Part shown: positions 1 through 6,951 of the stretch, piece by piece
How positions within the stretch are numbered: the first letter of the stretch is position 1
How the letters are laid out: each line of letters begins with the position of its first letter
From: Candidatus Villigracilis vicinus
GTDB taxonomy: Bacteria > Chloroflexota > Anaerolineae > Anaerolineales > Villigracilaceae
Reading direction: 5' to 3'
Assembly (NCBI GenBank): GCA_016721315.1
Contig: JADKIL010000003.1
Location: 682,001 to 746,000 of the forward strand
DNA length: 64,000 nt
Translations under genes and position numbers: made by a program
The notes under the pieces: model-generated
Seen by the model: only the letters and a program-made list of their open reading frames with translations
The model's database searches: none
What the model was told of the DNA's origin: nothing

Positions 1-566
1 TCGACAACATCACCGGAAGCCTGTTCGGGTGCCATATAGGCAGGGGTACCGATGATGGCAGAGCCGGTCATATTGCCGGTCGTTTCACCCTGGCTGAATT
101 TGGCAATGCCGAAATCGGAGATAAGCGGTACGTTCTTGTTGGTGAATAAGATGTTGGCGGGTTTGAGGTCGCGATGGACGATCCCTTTGGAATGTGCTTC
201 ATCCAACCCTGGTGCGAGCTGTTCGATGATCTTGACGGTTTCTTCGATGCTAAAAGTGCGGGCTTTGATGCGTTCCGAGAGTGACCCGCCATTCATGTAG
301 CGCATCACAAAATAAGGCTGATTGTTTTCCTCACCCACATCATAGACCGGCACGATCGCGGGGTGTTCCAATTGGGCGATGATCTTCGCCTCTCGCTCGA
401 ACCGCAAACGGAACTGCGGGTCGGAATGGATCAACTCGGGCGGCAGGAACTTGATGGCAACTTCCCGTTCGAAGCGCGGGTCATACCCGCGATAAACAGT
501 GGCGAAACCGCCGCGTCCTAGTTCGCCTTTGATCTCATAACGTCCGATCTTCTCTGGGATAGCCAT
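1..566 (-). CDS. Ser/Thr protein kinase, N-terminal part (runs off window)
   Basis: Bacterial Hanks-type serine/threonine kinase; the first 188 codons are present and the gene continues beyond base 1. Visible motifs are the glycine loop GRGGFATV (about residues 17-24), the VAIK lysine (39), the catalytic loop HRDLKPAN (131-138), DFG (151-153) and APE (179-181), so the catalytic core is intact. The ATG at 566 gives a normal family N-terminus (MAIPEKIGRYEIKGELG). There is no Shine-Dalgarno sequence, but TATACT lies 7 nt upstream of the ATG, the arrangement expected for a leaderless transcript. It is downstream of, and co-directional with, a TPR lipoprotein and a degenerate P-loop protein. What it phosphorylates cannot be told. 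Confidence 0.93.
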   Translation of the reverse strand, partial: MAIPEKIGRYEIKGELGRGGFATVYRGYDPRFEREVAIKFLPPELIHSDPQFRLRFEREAKIIAQLEHPAIVPVYDVGEENNQPYFVMRYMNGGSLSERIKARTFSIEETVKIIEQLAPGLDEAHSKGIVHRDLKPANILFTNKNVPLISDFGIAKFSQGETTGNMTGSAIIGTPAYMAPEQASGDVV

Positions 567-573
567 GCGCGCA

Positions 574-579
574 AGTATA
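574..579 (-). promoter_or_regulatory. Possible leaderless -10 box for the kinase
   Basis: TATACT on the minus strand ends 7 nt before the kinase ATG at 566, so transcription would begin at or next to the start codon. No clear -35 box is seen. This is an inference from spacing only. Confidence 0.4.
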
Positions 580-591
580 CCGAGATACTGC

Positions 592-1221
592 TCATTCTGC
601 CATATATAACCCACCAGTGGATTCCATCCAATCGGCGATGCGCTCCACAGCGGCGGGAATATTGTTGTCTGAAATATCGATCTCGATCTTCGGCAGGTTC
701 GATTCAGCGAATAGGTTGCGGATGATTTTTTGTTCTTCCACGAACAGGTCCAGGTTATCGTATTGTGCAGGATTCCCTGAGACCTTCAGCCGTTCGGCGC
801 GGGCGGCGGCAAACGATTCGGGGGAACGTGTCAGCAGCACCAGGCGGAAGTTAAGCGGCAGCAAGCGTTCTTCCAGCCATGTGAAGTCATAGTTCTTGTT
901 GTAGGTCATCAACTGATACATGCGTGTGGAGAGATGAAAGCGGTCCACGATCCATGAATAGTAGCGCTGCAATTCGAATAGTTTGAGCCAGGTGGCGTAG
1001 GTTTCCATTGCCAGCGTCTCTTCCTGCGGCTCGAAATTGATCAACCCGCGCCCCCAGGGAAAATTGGTGAATGCACACCACTCACCGGAGATAAGCGGCG
1101 AGTGGTACTTATATTTGCGCGGACCAACGATACGCGGATGCTCATTCAATGCAAACGCAATGTCGGTCTTAAAGGTCAGACGTGTACCTTCCAAAATGAT
1201 CTTGGGGGTGAGTTTGCTCAT
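592..1221 (-). CDS. Conserved protein resembling a nucleotide kinase with a degenerate P-loop
   Basis: A 209-residue soluble protein I cannot assign firmly. The N-terminus (IILEGTRLTFKTDIA) sits where dTMP/deoxynucleoside kinases carry GxxxxGK[ST], but here it reads GTRLTFKT, with Phe in place of the last glycine. The middle part (LTRSPESFAAARAERLK) looks like the arginine-rich lid region of such kinases and the C-terminal stretch resembles their last beta-alpha unit. ATP binding may therefore be weakened or lost. Its start overlaps the stop of the upstream TPR gene in an ATGA arrangement (1218-1221), so the two are probably translationally coupled. No membrane segments or signal peptide. Confidence 0.75.
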   Translation of the reverse strand: MSKLTPKIILEGTRLTFKTDIAFALNEHPRIVGPRKYKYHSPLISGEWCAFTNFPWGRGLINFEPQEETLAMETYATWLKLFELQRYYSWIVDRFHLSTRMYQLMTYNKNYDFTWLEERLLPLNFRLVLLTRSPESFAAARAERLKVSGNPAQYDNLDLFVEEQKIIRNLFAESNLPKIEIDISDNNIPAAVERIADWMESTGGLYMAE

Positions 1222-2084
1222 GGAGTATTGATGAATTTTTCCAATTCGGGTTCCAAGGTAATTCCAAGGTCGCGGGCTCGAATGAGGTATTGTTTTGCCA
1301 GCGCCTCATTGTATATGGATTTGCCATAGTAATAGCATTGCCCCAGGTAGTAATTCACGTAGGCATTATCCTGCATTTGCGGGTACACCTTTTCGAGATA
1401 ATCCCGCCCGTTTTCATAATCTTGCATCAGCACATAACTGAATCCGCTATACGTCTGCGCATCGACAAGATAGGCAGAGCCTGTTGCCAAATAAAGCTCC
1501 TCGGCTTTTTGGAATTGAGCCACGGCTTCTTGATAATTCTCTTCGGCAAAATACACCCTGCCTGCACCGTAATATCCTTCCGGATTGTTGACATCCAGCT
1601 TTAATAAATAATTGTATTCTTCGAGTGCATTGTCATACTGCTCAAGAGTCATGTAGGTGTTGGCAAGCCCCAAATGGGACACTTCATTTTCCGGGGCGAT
1701 CACGATCGATGCCTGATACCAGATGATCGCTTCTTGCACCTGATCAGTTTGCCGCAGCAACAAGGCAAGGTTGTCCATCGCGTCACAGTAGGTTGGGTCC
1801 AGTTCAATGGCTTGGCGGTAGGCAGCAATGGCAGCATTCACATTGCCGGCACTTTCATAGGTGACGCCCTGGTTATAAGCAGATACGGCGTCGGGGACAT
1901 CTGAAGAACAATATACATCAGAGGTTTCTTTTCGAGTGGCAGCCAGCGGTGTGGAGGTTGCCAGCGAAACCGGAGTGCTGAAGATAATGGCTGTGGGCGT
2001 TTCACCTGCCCCAAAGGTTCGTTCAAGGGTGGCACATGCCAGTGAATTGACGATCAGAAGTGACAAAAATACGAATTTTTTCAT
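1218..2084 (-). CDS. TPR-repeat lipoprotein
   Basis: Predicted secreted, lipid-anchored protein of 288 residues. The chosen start gives MKKFVFLSLLIVNSLAC, a signal peptide with lipobox SLAC, and has GGAGG placed well upstream; a longer open frame reaching 2282 lacks these features. After a Thr/Ala/Ser-rich linker, several tetratricopeptide repeats follow (for example AYNQGVTYESAGNVNAAIAA, then AMDNLALLLRQTDQVQEA), a fold for protein-protein contacts. It is the first gene of a likely three-gene unit leading to the kinase-like protein and the Ser/Thr kinase, so a role on the outer membrane face in a sensing pathway is possible but unproven. Confidence 0.88.
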   Translation of the reverse strand: MKKFVFLSLLIVNSLACATLERTFGAGETPTAIIFSTPVSLATSTPLAATRKETSDVYCSSDVPDAVSAYNQGVTYESAGNVNAAIAAYRQAIELDPTYCDAMDNLALLLRQTDQVQEAIIWYQASIVIAPENEVSHLGLANTYMTLEQYDNALEEYNYLLKLDVNNPEGYYGAGRVYFAEENYQEAVAQFQKAEELYLATGSAYLVDAQTYSGFSYVLMQDYENGRDYLEKVYPQMQDNAYVNYYLGQCYYYGKSIYNEALAKQYLIRARDLGITLEPELEKFINTP

Positions 2085-2231
2085 GTCCTGCCTCCATATC
2101 TGGTATGCGCATATTTTCACATTTACCCCTGAAAAGACAATGGTCAATTTGTCCTGCCCCGGGATTCTGATAAAAATCTGAAACGATTCGGCAAGCCACT
2201 TGTGGTATATTCCCGCCAAGGTAAATTTTAT

Positions 2232-2597
2232 ATGGATGACAGAATCACAATCATTGAAGGACCGCCCCCGATCTTTGAGCACGTCAACGACGGTTGGGCA
2301 ATGGGCTTAAACGAAAGCCCGAATTTATCCATTCCTGCACTTACTCGCCTGCGCACCTTTAACGGTCCCGCTTTGGTACAGCGCTGTTATAACGCCTGGC
2401 ATAACAAAACATCCATTCACTTGCACTATCGCAGCGAAGCGGGGCTCGAACAGACTGCCCCCATTCTCGCCGCTCGCAATGTGGAAACCAACGACGGACA
2501 CGTCCTGCTGCTGTGGGTCTATCTAGACGGTGAGAAAGTGGAATTCGAAGCCGACCCCGGCGACGATGACCAATTTGACGACTACCCTGGCGAATAA
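2232..2597 (+). CDS. Conserved hypothetical acidic protein
   Basis: A 121-residue soluble protein starting MDDRITIIEGPPPIFE. The internal ATG at 2232 is chosen over the in-frame one at 2202 because an AAGG motif precedes it and the extra ten residues look like leader sequence. The C-terminus is strongly acidic (EADPGDDDQFDDYPGE). I recognise no domain. It is divergently transcribed from the TPR gene and ends just before a strong terminator, so it forms a single-gene unit. Confidence 0.75.
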   Translation: MDDRITIIEGPPPIFEHVNDGWAMGLNESPNLSIPALTRLRTFNGPALVQRCYNAWHNKTSIHLHYRSEAGLEQTAPILAARNVETNDGHVLLLWVYLDGEKVEFEADPGDDDQFDDYPGE

Positions 2598-2609
2598 AAG
2601 GTATAAAAT

Positions 2610-2643
2610 AAGTGACAGTCACATCATGACTGTCACTTTTCTT
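2610..2643 (+). terminator. Intrinsic terminator
   Basis: Eleven-base perfect arms AAGTGACAGTC (2610-2620) and GACTGTCACTT (2628-2638) with a 7-nt loop, followed by T-rich sequence. It closes the hypothetical gene and precedes the enoyl-CoA hydratase gene. Confidence 0.85.
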
Positions 2644-2654
2644 TTGAGGAACCA

Positions 2655-3416
2655 ATGACAACGCTTCTTTCCACACTCCGATCTGGTACGTTGACCCTGA
2701 CCCTTAACCGCCCCGAACGCGCCAATGCCTTTAACTTCGAAATGACCCAGGCATTGCAAAACGCCCTTGCCTCCGCCGAAAGCGACTCACAGATAAGCTG
2801 CGTGGTGTTGACCGGCGCAGGCAAGACCTTCAGTGCCGGGCAGGACCTGAGTGAAATGAAACAGGGTGAGACCATCTCCTATCGCGAGCATTTGGAGAAG
2901 ACCTATAACCCGCTCATTCTACAGATCCGCGAGATGGGCAAGCCGGTCATTGCCGCTGTCAATGGAGCTTGCGCCGGTGCTGCGTTCGGCATTGCCTTGG
3001 CATGTGACCTGCGTATTGCCAGAACCAGCGCATATTTCGTAGTGGGCTTTGGCGGCATTGCCCTTGCACCGGATTCTGGGGTTTCCCTGTTCCTCTCAAA
3101 ATACATTGGCTTGGGGCGCGCACAGGAATATTTCTATACCAATAAACCGATCCCTGCCCAGCTTGCGCATCAATGGGGCATGGTCAATCGTCTTGGTGGT
3201 TTTAACTATCAACGGGTGGTGGATGAATTGACAGCGGAAGTGGCGCGAGGTCCACGTGAGGCGTTTGCATTGGGGAAGAAAGCCTTCAATAAGGCATATT
3301 ATCCCAACCTTGCAGAGGTGCTTACTTACGAAGGCGTCTTGCAAGAGGAAGCCAGCAAATTTGATGAACATCGCCGCCGGGTGAACGCATTTTTCGAGCG
3401 TCGCAAAACAGCATAA
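2655..3416 (+). CDS. Enoyl-CoA hydratase/isomerase family protein (PaaG-like)
   Basis: Crotonase-superfamily enzyme of 253 residues, full length for the family. The N-terminal LTLNRPERANAF, the FSAGQDL segment of the oxyanion hole, and VNGACAGAAFGIALACDLRIA are diagnostic. The region LAPDSGVSLFL resembles PaaG-type isomerases, where an aspartate in PDSG provides the acid, rather than the two-glutamate active site of true hydratases. Substrate is therefore an acyl-CoA, perhaps from aromatic or fatty acid breakdown, but unknown. GAGG precedes the ATG. It lies upstream of gdhA and gcdH, a broader amino-acid/acyl-CoA catabolic setting. Confidence 0.9.
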   Translation: MTTLLSTLRSGTLTLTLNRPERANAFNFEMTQALQNALASAESDSQISCVVLTGAGKTFSAGQDLSEMKQGETISYREHLEKTYNPLILQIREMGKPVIAAVNGACAGAAFGIALACDLRIARTSAYFVVGFGGIALAPDSGVSLFLSKYIGLGRAQEYFYTNKPIPAQLAHQWGMVNRLGGFNYQRVVDELTAEVARGPREAFALGKKAFNKAYYPNLAEVLTYEGVLQEEASKFDEHRRRVNAFFERRKTA

Positions 3417-3554
3417 TCGCTTCAACAGCTTTTTCAAAGTCCGCGTGTGCGGGTATTCATTGAGCACTAAGAGGCATCGCATCGAATTTGGGTCGGTTGG
3501 GTTTTTCAAGGAAAATCTGCATTTTTTACCGAGAATAATCGGATTTTTGTCATA
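3417..3554. other. Gap between the enoyl-CoA hydratase gene and the gdhA promoter
   Basis: No coding potential or convincing terminator is seen in this first part of the 298-bp gap; the second part holds the gdhA leader described separately. Confidence 0.6.
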
Positions 3555-3584
3555 TTGACTTTGGCTTGCTTCTCGTGGTAAAGT
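3555..3584 (+). promoter_or_regulatory. Promoter of the gdhA leader
   Basis: TTGACT (3555-3560), an 18-bp spacer, then TAAAGT (3579-3584). It lies about 130 bp before gdhA and upstream of a leader peptide and terminator. Confidence 0.6.
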
Positions 3585-3616
3585 TTCAGGGCAATTGTGA
3601 TTTATTGGATAAACTT

Positions 3617-3649
3617 ATGACCCAACAATTGTACATACGCCGTGTATAA
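3617..3649 (+). CDS. Putative 10-residue leader peptide before gdhA
   Basis: A small open frame encoding MTQQLYIRRV, with a weak GGAT upstream. Its stop codon overlaps the first bases of the terminator stem before gdhA, the geometry used in translation-coupled attenuation. The two consecutive glutamine codons are suggestive beside a glutamate dehydrogenase gene. Nothing proves that it is translated. Confidence 0.45.
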   Translation: MTQQLYIRRV

Positions 3650-3685
3650 AGCGGGACCCCGTCCGGGGTGCCCGCTTATTTTTTT
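3649..3685 (+). terminator. Terminator/attenuator in the gdhA leader
   Basis: Left arm AAGCGGGACCCC (3649-3660), loop GTCC, right arm 3665-3677 with one bulged G at 3670, then ATTTTTTT. It ends 29 nt before the gdhA ATG with no room for another promoter, so gdhA expression should need read-through. Confidence 0.75.
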
Positions 3686-3714
3686 CTAAATCTCTACCCA
3701 AGGAGAGTAAAAAA

Positions 3715-5013
3715 ATGTCAGGACAGATCAATGCGTTTGAAATGGCACAAAAGCAGTTTGATGCAGTTGCCAAGCAATTGAAGCTCGACTCTGGCGTGGC
3801 TGAAACCCTGCGTTGGCCGATGCGTGAATTTTCCTTCCGCATTCCGGTTCGCCTGGATGATGGCTCGCTCAAAGTCTTTCAGGGCTTCCGTGTGCAGCAT
3901 AACGATGCCCGCGGACCCAACAAGGGCGGTATTCGCTTCCACCCGGCTGAGACGCTCGACACTGTGCGCGCGCTTGCCACATGGATGACTTGGAAATGCG
4001 CCGTGGCGGATATCCCGCTCGGCGGCGGGAAAGGCGGCATTATCGTTGACCCCTCCACCTTGTCTGTCAATGAAAAAGAAAGTCTGTGCCGCGGTTGGGT
4101 ACGGAACATGTGGAAGAATATCGGCCCACGCAATGACGTGCCCGCTCCCGATGTAGGCACCACTCCGCAAATGATGGGCTGGATGATGGACGAATACTCC
4201 AAGCTCGTTGGGCAATATACCCCCGGCGTTTTCACCGGCAAGCCCCTTGGCGGCGGCGGTTCCCTCGGGCGCACCGAAGCTACCGGGTACGGTGTGATCT
4301 ACACTGTCCGCGAAGCAATGAAGCGCCTCAACATCGATCCGAAGAAATCCGTTGCTGTGCTTCAGGGTTTTGGTAACGTGTCGCAGTATGCTGCGATCGG
4401 TTTCGTTGAAATTCTCGGTGGAACCGTGGCTTGTGTTTCCTGCTACGACCGCCATGACAAGAAAGCCTACACCTATAGCAAGAAGGGCGGCATTGACCCG
4501 CGCTTCCTGCTTTCCATCGTGGATGAATACGGCACCATCGATAAGAAGAAGGCGATGGACTCCGGTTACCAGGTGGATGATGGTGATAAATGGATCGAAT
4601 TCGAAGGCAATGTCTTGATCCCTGCCGCGCTCGAAGGACAGGTCAACGGCGATACGGTCCAGAAGGTTTCCAAGAGCGTCAAGATCGTTGCTGAAGGCGC
4701 GAATGGTCCGACCACCCCTGAAGCCGATGAAGTGTTCAAGAAGAACGGCGTGTTCAACATCCCCGACTTCCTCTGCAACGCCGGCGGCGTGACGACCTCC
4801 TACTTCGAACAGGTTCAGAACGATATGAACTTCTACTGGAGCAAGGATGAAGTCCTCCAACGCCTCGATGAGAAGATGACCTCCGCCTTTAACAGCGTGT
4901 TCGACCGCAGTGAGAAGGAAAAGGTCTACATGCGCGATGCGGCTTACATGGTCGCCATCGACCGTGTGGTCAAGGCGATGGAACTCCGCGGCTGGTTAAC
5001 GGGTTCTGCATAG
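3715..5013 (+). CDS. gdhA: Glutamate dehydrogenase (Glu/Leu/Phe/Val dehydrogenase family)
   Basis: Cytosolic NAD(P)-dependent oxidative deamination of glutamate to 2-oxoglutarate and ammonia (or the reverse). The 432 residues match the short hexameric type. The dimerisation/substrate domain has GPNKGGIRFHP and the lysine-containing PLGGGKGGI; PAPDVGT carries the catalytic aspartate; the nucleotide-binding domain has GFGNVSQYA. An ideal AAGGAGAG precedes the ATG. It sits alone behind an attenuator-like leader and ends in its own terminator, so it is a single-gene unit. Preference for NAD or NADP was not resolved. Confidence 0.96.
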   Translation: MSGQINAFEMAQKQFDAVAKQLKLDSGVAETLRWPMREFSFRIPVRLDDGSLKVFQGFRVQHNDARGPNKGGIRFHPAETLDTVRALATWMTWKCAVADIPLGGGKGGIIVDPSTLSVNEKESLCRGWVRNMWKNIGPRNDVPAPDVGTTPQMMGWMMDEYSKLVGQYTPGVFTGKPLGGGGSLGRTEATGYGVIYTVREAMKRLNIDPKKSVAVLQGFGNVSQYAAIGFVEILGGTVACVSCYDRHDKKAYTYSKKGGIDPRFLLSIVDEYGTIDKKKAMDSGYQVDDGDKWIEFEGNVLIPAALEGQVNGDTVQKVSKSVKIVAEGANGPTTPEADEVFKKNGVFNIPDFLCNAGGVTTSYFEQVQNDMNFYWSKDEVLQRLDEKMTSAFNSVFDRSEKEKVYMRDAAYMVAIDRVVKAMELRGWLTGSA

Positions 5014-5015
5014 TT

Positions 5016-5178
5016 GGTAATTGGTAAGTAGTAATTTGAAGAGGATGTGCTGAAAAGTGCATCCTCTTTTTGTTTCGCTTCCTCATAAACTTTGAACTGT
5101 TTCTGTTTTCTGTGATATTTCCTCTACTCTGACATTTGATACAATCGTTATGTACTTGTTACCAATCACTAATTACCC
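5016..5178. repeat. Dispersed AT-rich inverted repeat around the gdhA-gcdH gap
   Basis: TTGGTAATTGGTAAGTAGTA near 5016 is echoed in inverted form near 5154-5178 (TTGTTACCAATCACTAATTA). Such GGTAATTGGT-type runs look like a dispersed genomic repeat rather than gene-specific control sequence. Confidence 0.45.
5037..5072 (+). terminator. Terminator of gdhA
   Basis: GAGGATG (5041-5047) pairs with CATCCTC (5060-5066), followed by TTTTTG. Confidence 0.8.
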
Positions 5179-5186
5179 GAGGTCTT

Positions 5187-6374
5187 ATGTCCAAACAAAC
5201 GTTCAAATGGGATGATCCCTTTCTGCTCAACGACCAGCTGACCGATGAAGAACGCATGATCCGTGACACAGCGCGCAAGTATTGCCAGGATAAGCTCATG
5301 CCGCGCATCCTCGAAGCCAACCGGCATGAAGTTTTCCATCGCGAAATTATGACCGAGATGGGGACCATGGGCTTCCTCGGCTCGACCATCCCTGAAGAAT
5401 ATGGCGGCGCAGGCTTGAACCACGTTGCCTATGGACTGATCGCCCGCGAAGTGGAACGTGTGGACAGCGGCTATCGTTCTGCGATGAGCGTACAGAGTTC
5501 GCTGGTGATGTATCCCATTTTTACTTATGGCACCGAAGAACAGCGCAAGAAATACCTGCCAAAACTCGCCAGCGGAGAATGGGTGGGCTGCTTCGGTCTC
5601 ACCGAACCTAATCATGGCAGCGACCCAGCCAGCATGGAAACCAAAGCCAAGCAGGTAGATGGCGGTTTCATTTTGCATGGCAATAAAATGTGGATCACCA
5701 ACTCGCCGATCGCAGATGTGTTTGGGGGAAACTTTCGTGGTCAAAGGCTTCCGATGGCGGAGATCCGCGGCTTTATCTTGGAAAAAGGCATGAAGGGACT
5801 CTCCGCACCGAAGATCGAAGGGAAGTTCAGTCTGCGGGCGAGTGCCACCGGCGAGATCGTGATGGACGAGGTCTTCGTCCCGGCAGAAAATATCTTCCCC
5901 GAAGTGAAGGGACTCAAAGGTCCGTTCGGATGTTTGAACAAGGCTCGTTATGGCATTGCCTGGGGCGCACTTGGCGCGGCGGAATTCTGCTGGCATGCAG
6001 CGCGGCAATATACGTTGGATCGTCCGCAGTTCGGACGTCCGCTGGCGGCGAATCAGATCATGCAGTTAAAACTTGCCAATATGATGACGGAAATTACCTT
6101 GGGTTTACAGGGTACGTTGCGCGTTGGTCGTCTTATCGATGAAGATAAGGTCTCCCCTGAAATGATCTCGCTCATCAAACGCAATTCCTGCGGTAAGGCA
6201 TTGGAGATCGCCCGCACCTCACGTGATATGCACGGCGGCAATGGCATCTCAGACGAGTATCACATCATCCGGCATGTGATGAATTTGGAAGCGGTCAACA
6301 CCTATGAAGGCACACATGATATCCATGCCCTGATCCTTGGGCGCGCCCAGACAGGACTGCAGGCGTTTTCGTAA
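5187..6374 (+). CDS. gcdH: Glutaryl-CoA dehydrogenase
   Basis: FAD-dependent acyl-CoA dehydrogenase converting glutaryl-CoA to crotonyl-CoA in lysine, tryptophan and benzoate catabolism; 395 residues, normal length. Close family signatures are KMWITNSPIADVF, EGKFSLRASATGEI, GPFGCLNKARYGIAWG and, carrying the catalytic glutamate, NTYEGTHDIHALILGRA. The start at 5187 is preferred over 5136 because the family N-terminus begins there and GAGG lies just upstream. Oddity: between VF and EIRGF (about residues 176-190) the frame reads GGNFRGQRLPMA, unrelated to the family, while the +2 frame reads WSKASDGG as expected, which suggests two compensating indels. Confidence 0.92.
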   Translation: MSKQTFKWDDPFLLNDQLTDEERMIRDTARKYCQDKLMPRILEANRHEVFHREIMTEMGTMGFLGSTIPEEYGGAGLNHVAYGLIAREVERVDSGYRSAMSVQSSLVMYPIFTYGTEEQRKKYLPKLASGEWVGCFGLTEPNHGSDPASMETKAKQVDGGFILHGNKMWITNSPIADVFGGNFRGQRLPMAEIRGFILEKGMKGLSAPKIEGKFSLRASATGEIVMDEVFVPAENIFPEVKGLKGPFGCLNKARYGIAWGALGAAEFCWHAARQYTLDRPQFGRPLAANQIMQLKLANMMTEITLGLQGTLRVGRLIDEDKVSPEMISLIKRNSCGKALEIARTSRDMHGGNGISDEYHIIRHVMNLEAVNTYEGTHDIHALILGRAQTGLQAFS

Positions 6375-6390
6375 GCGATACGACCATAAT

Positions 6391-6428
6391 AAAAAAGCGA
6401 CTTGCTGTGTTGAGCAAGTCGCTTTTTT
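6391..6428. terminator. Bidirectional terminator between gcdH and the rhodanese gene
   Basis: Sixteen-base perfect arms (6391-6406 and 6413-6428) flanked by A and T runs. It lies 4 bp after the second stop codon (6433) of the minus-strand rhodanese gene, supporting 6433 as the real gene end. Confidence 0.88.
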
Positions 6429-6432
6429 ATTA

Positions 6433-6903
6433 TCATTGCTGTGGAGCGAGGGGATATCCGGCTTCCACCCAGGAGCGAAGTCCGCCGAGCAGGGCATCCG
6501 CTTTTTCGTAGCCGTTATTTAAGAGTAGGAACGCCGCACGGGCGCTTGTGTGTTCGTTCGGTCAGGTGCAGTAGGTGATGATCCATTGGCTCTTCTTCAG
6601 CGAAAGGTTGGCAATGTTGAATTCGAACTTTTCGAGCGGAATGGACATGGCACCTTGTGCATGGCTTTCCGCGTACGCATCTACACTGCGCACATCAATA
6701 AGGATTGCCTGCCCGGCATCCATCGCAGCTTTTGCCTCTTTGACGTTGATCCGCGGAACATCGGCTTCGGTGAGCGGAATCTGAGCCTCCGTGTCGATTG
6801 AGATGGCGGTGGGGGTTGCTTCTGCCTGTTGCGAGAGTGCCTTGCAGGCAAGTGTGGCAAATAGCAGGAGGGCAATTGGCAGGAAGATGTTCTTGGTTTT
6901 CAT
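6433..6903 (-). CDS. Rhodanese-like lipoprotein, candidate selenoprotein (in-frame UGA)
   Basis: A secreted lipoprotein with one rhodanese (sulfurtransferase-like) domain. The ATG at 6903 gives a signal peptide with lipobox TLAC. Conventional translation stops at UGA 6562-6564 after ITYCT, but the same frame continues without other faults for 42 codons as PNEHTSARAAFLLLNNGYEK, then LLGGLRSWVEAGYPLAP, exactly the second half of a rhodanese domain. Family relatives often read YCxCPNE at this place, so UGA (codon 114) stands where a cysteine is expected. A stem-loop (6530-6546) begins 15 nt after the UGA, and its apical loop with GU lies 21 nt after it, as in bacterial SECIS elements. The gene then ends at UGA 6433, directly before a terminator. 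Alternatives are a nonsense mutation or a sequencing error; selA/B/C/D are not in the window. Confidence 0.72.
6530..6546 (-). promoter_or_regulatory. Putative bacterial SECIS stem-loop
   Basis: On the minus strand AGCGCC pairs with GGCGTT around the loop CGTGC. The distance from UGA to the apical loop is 21 nt and a G occupies the second loop position, both within the published bacterial SECIS rules as I recall them. Short hairpins occur by chance, so this is supporting evidence only. Confidence 0.5.
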
Positions 6904-6951
6904 GGTGATCCAATGGCTGTTGCGGAGACATTCTCCCAACTGGGCTGGTAT

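Noticed and set aside
3718..4860. Long open frame antisense to gdhA (380 codons)
   Set aside because: It is the complement of a conserved, well-biased gene and has no family resemblance; a reading-frame shadow.
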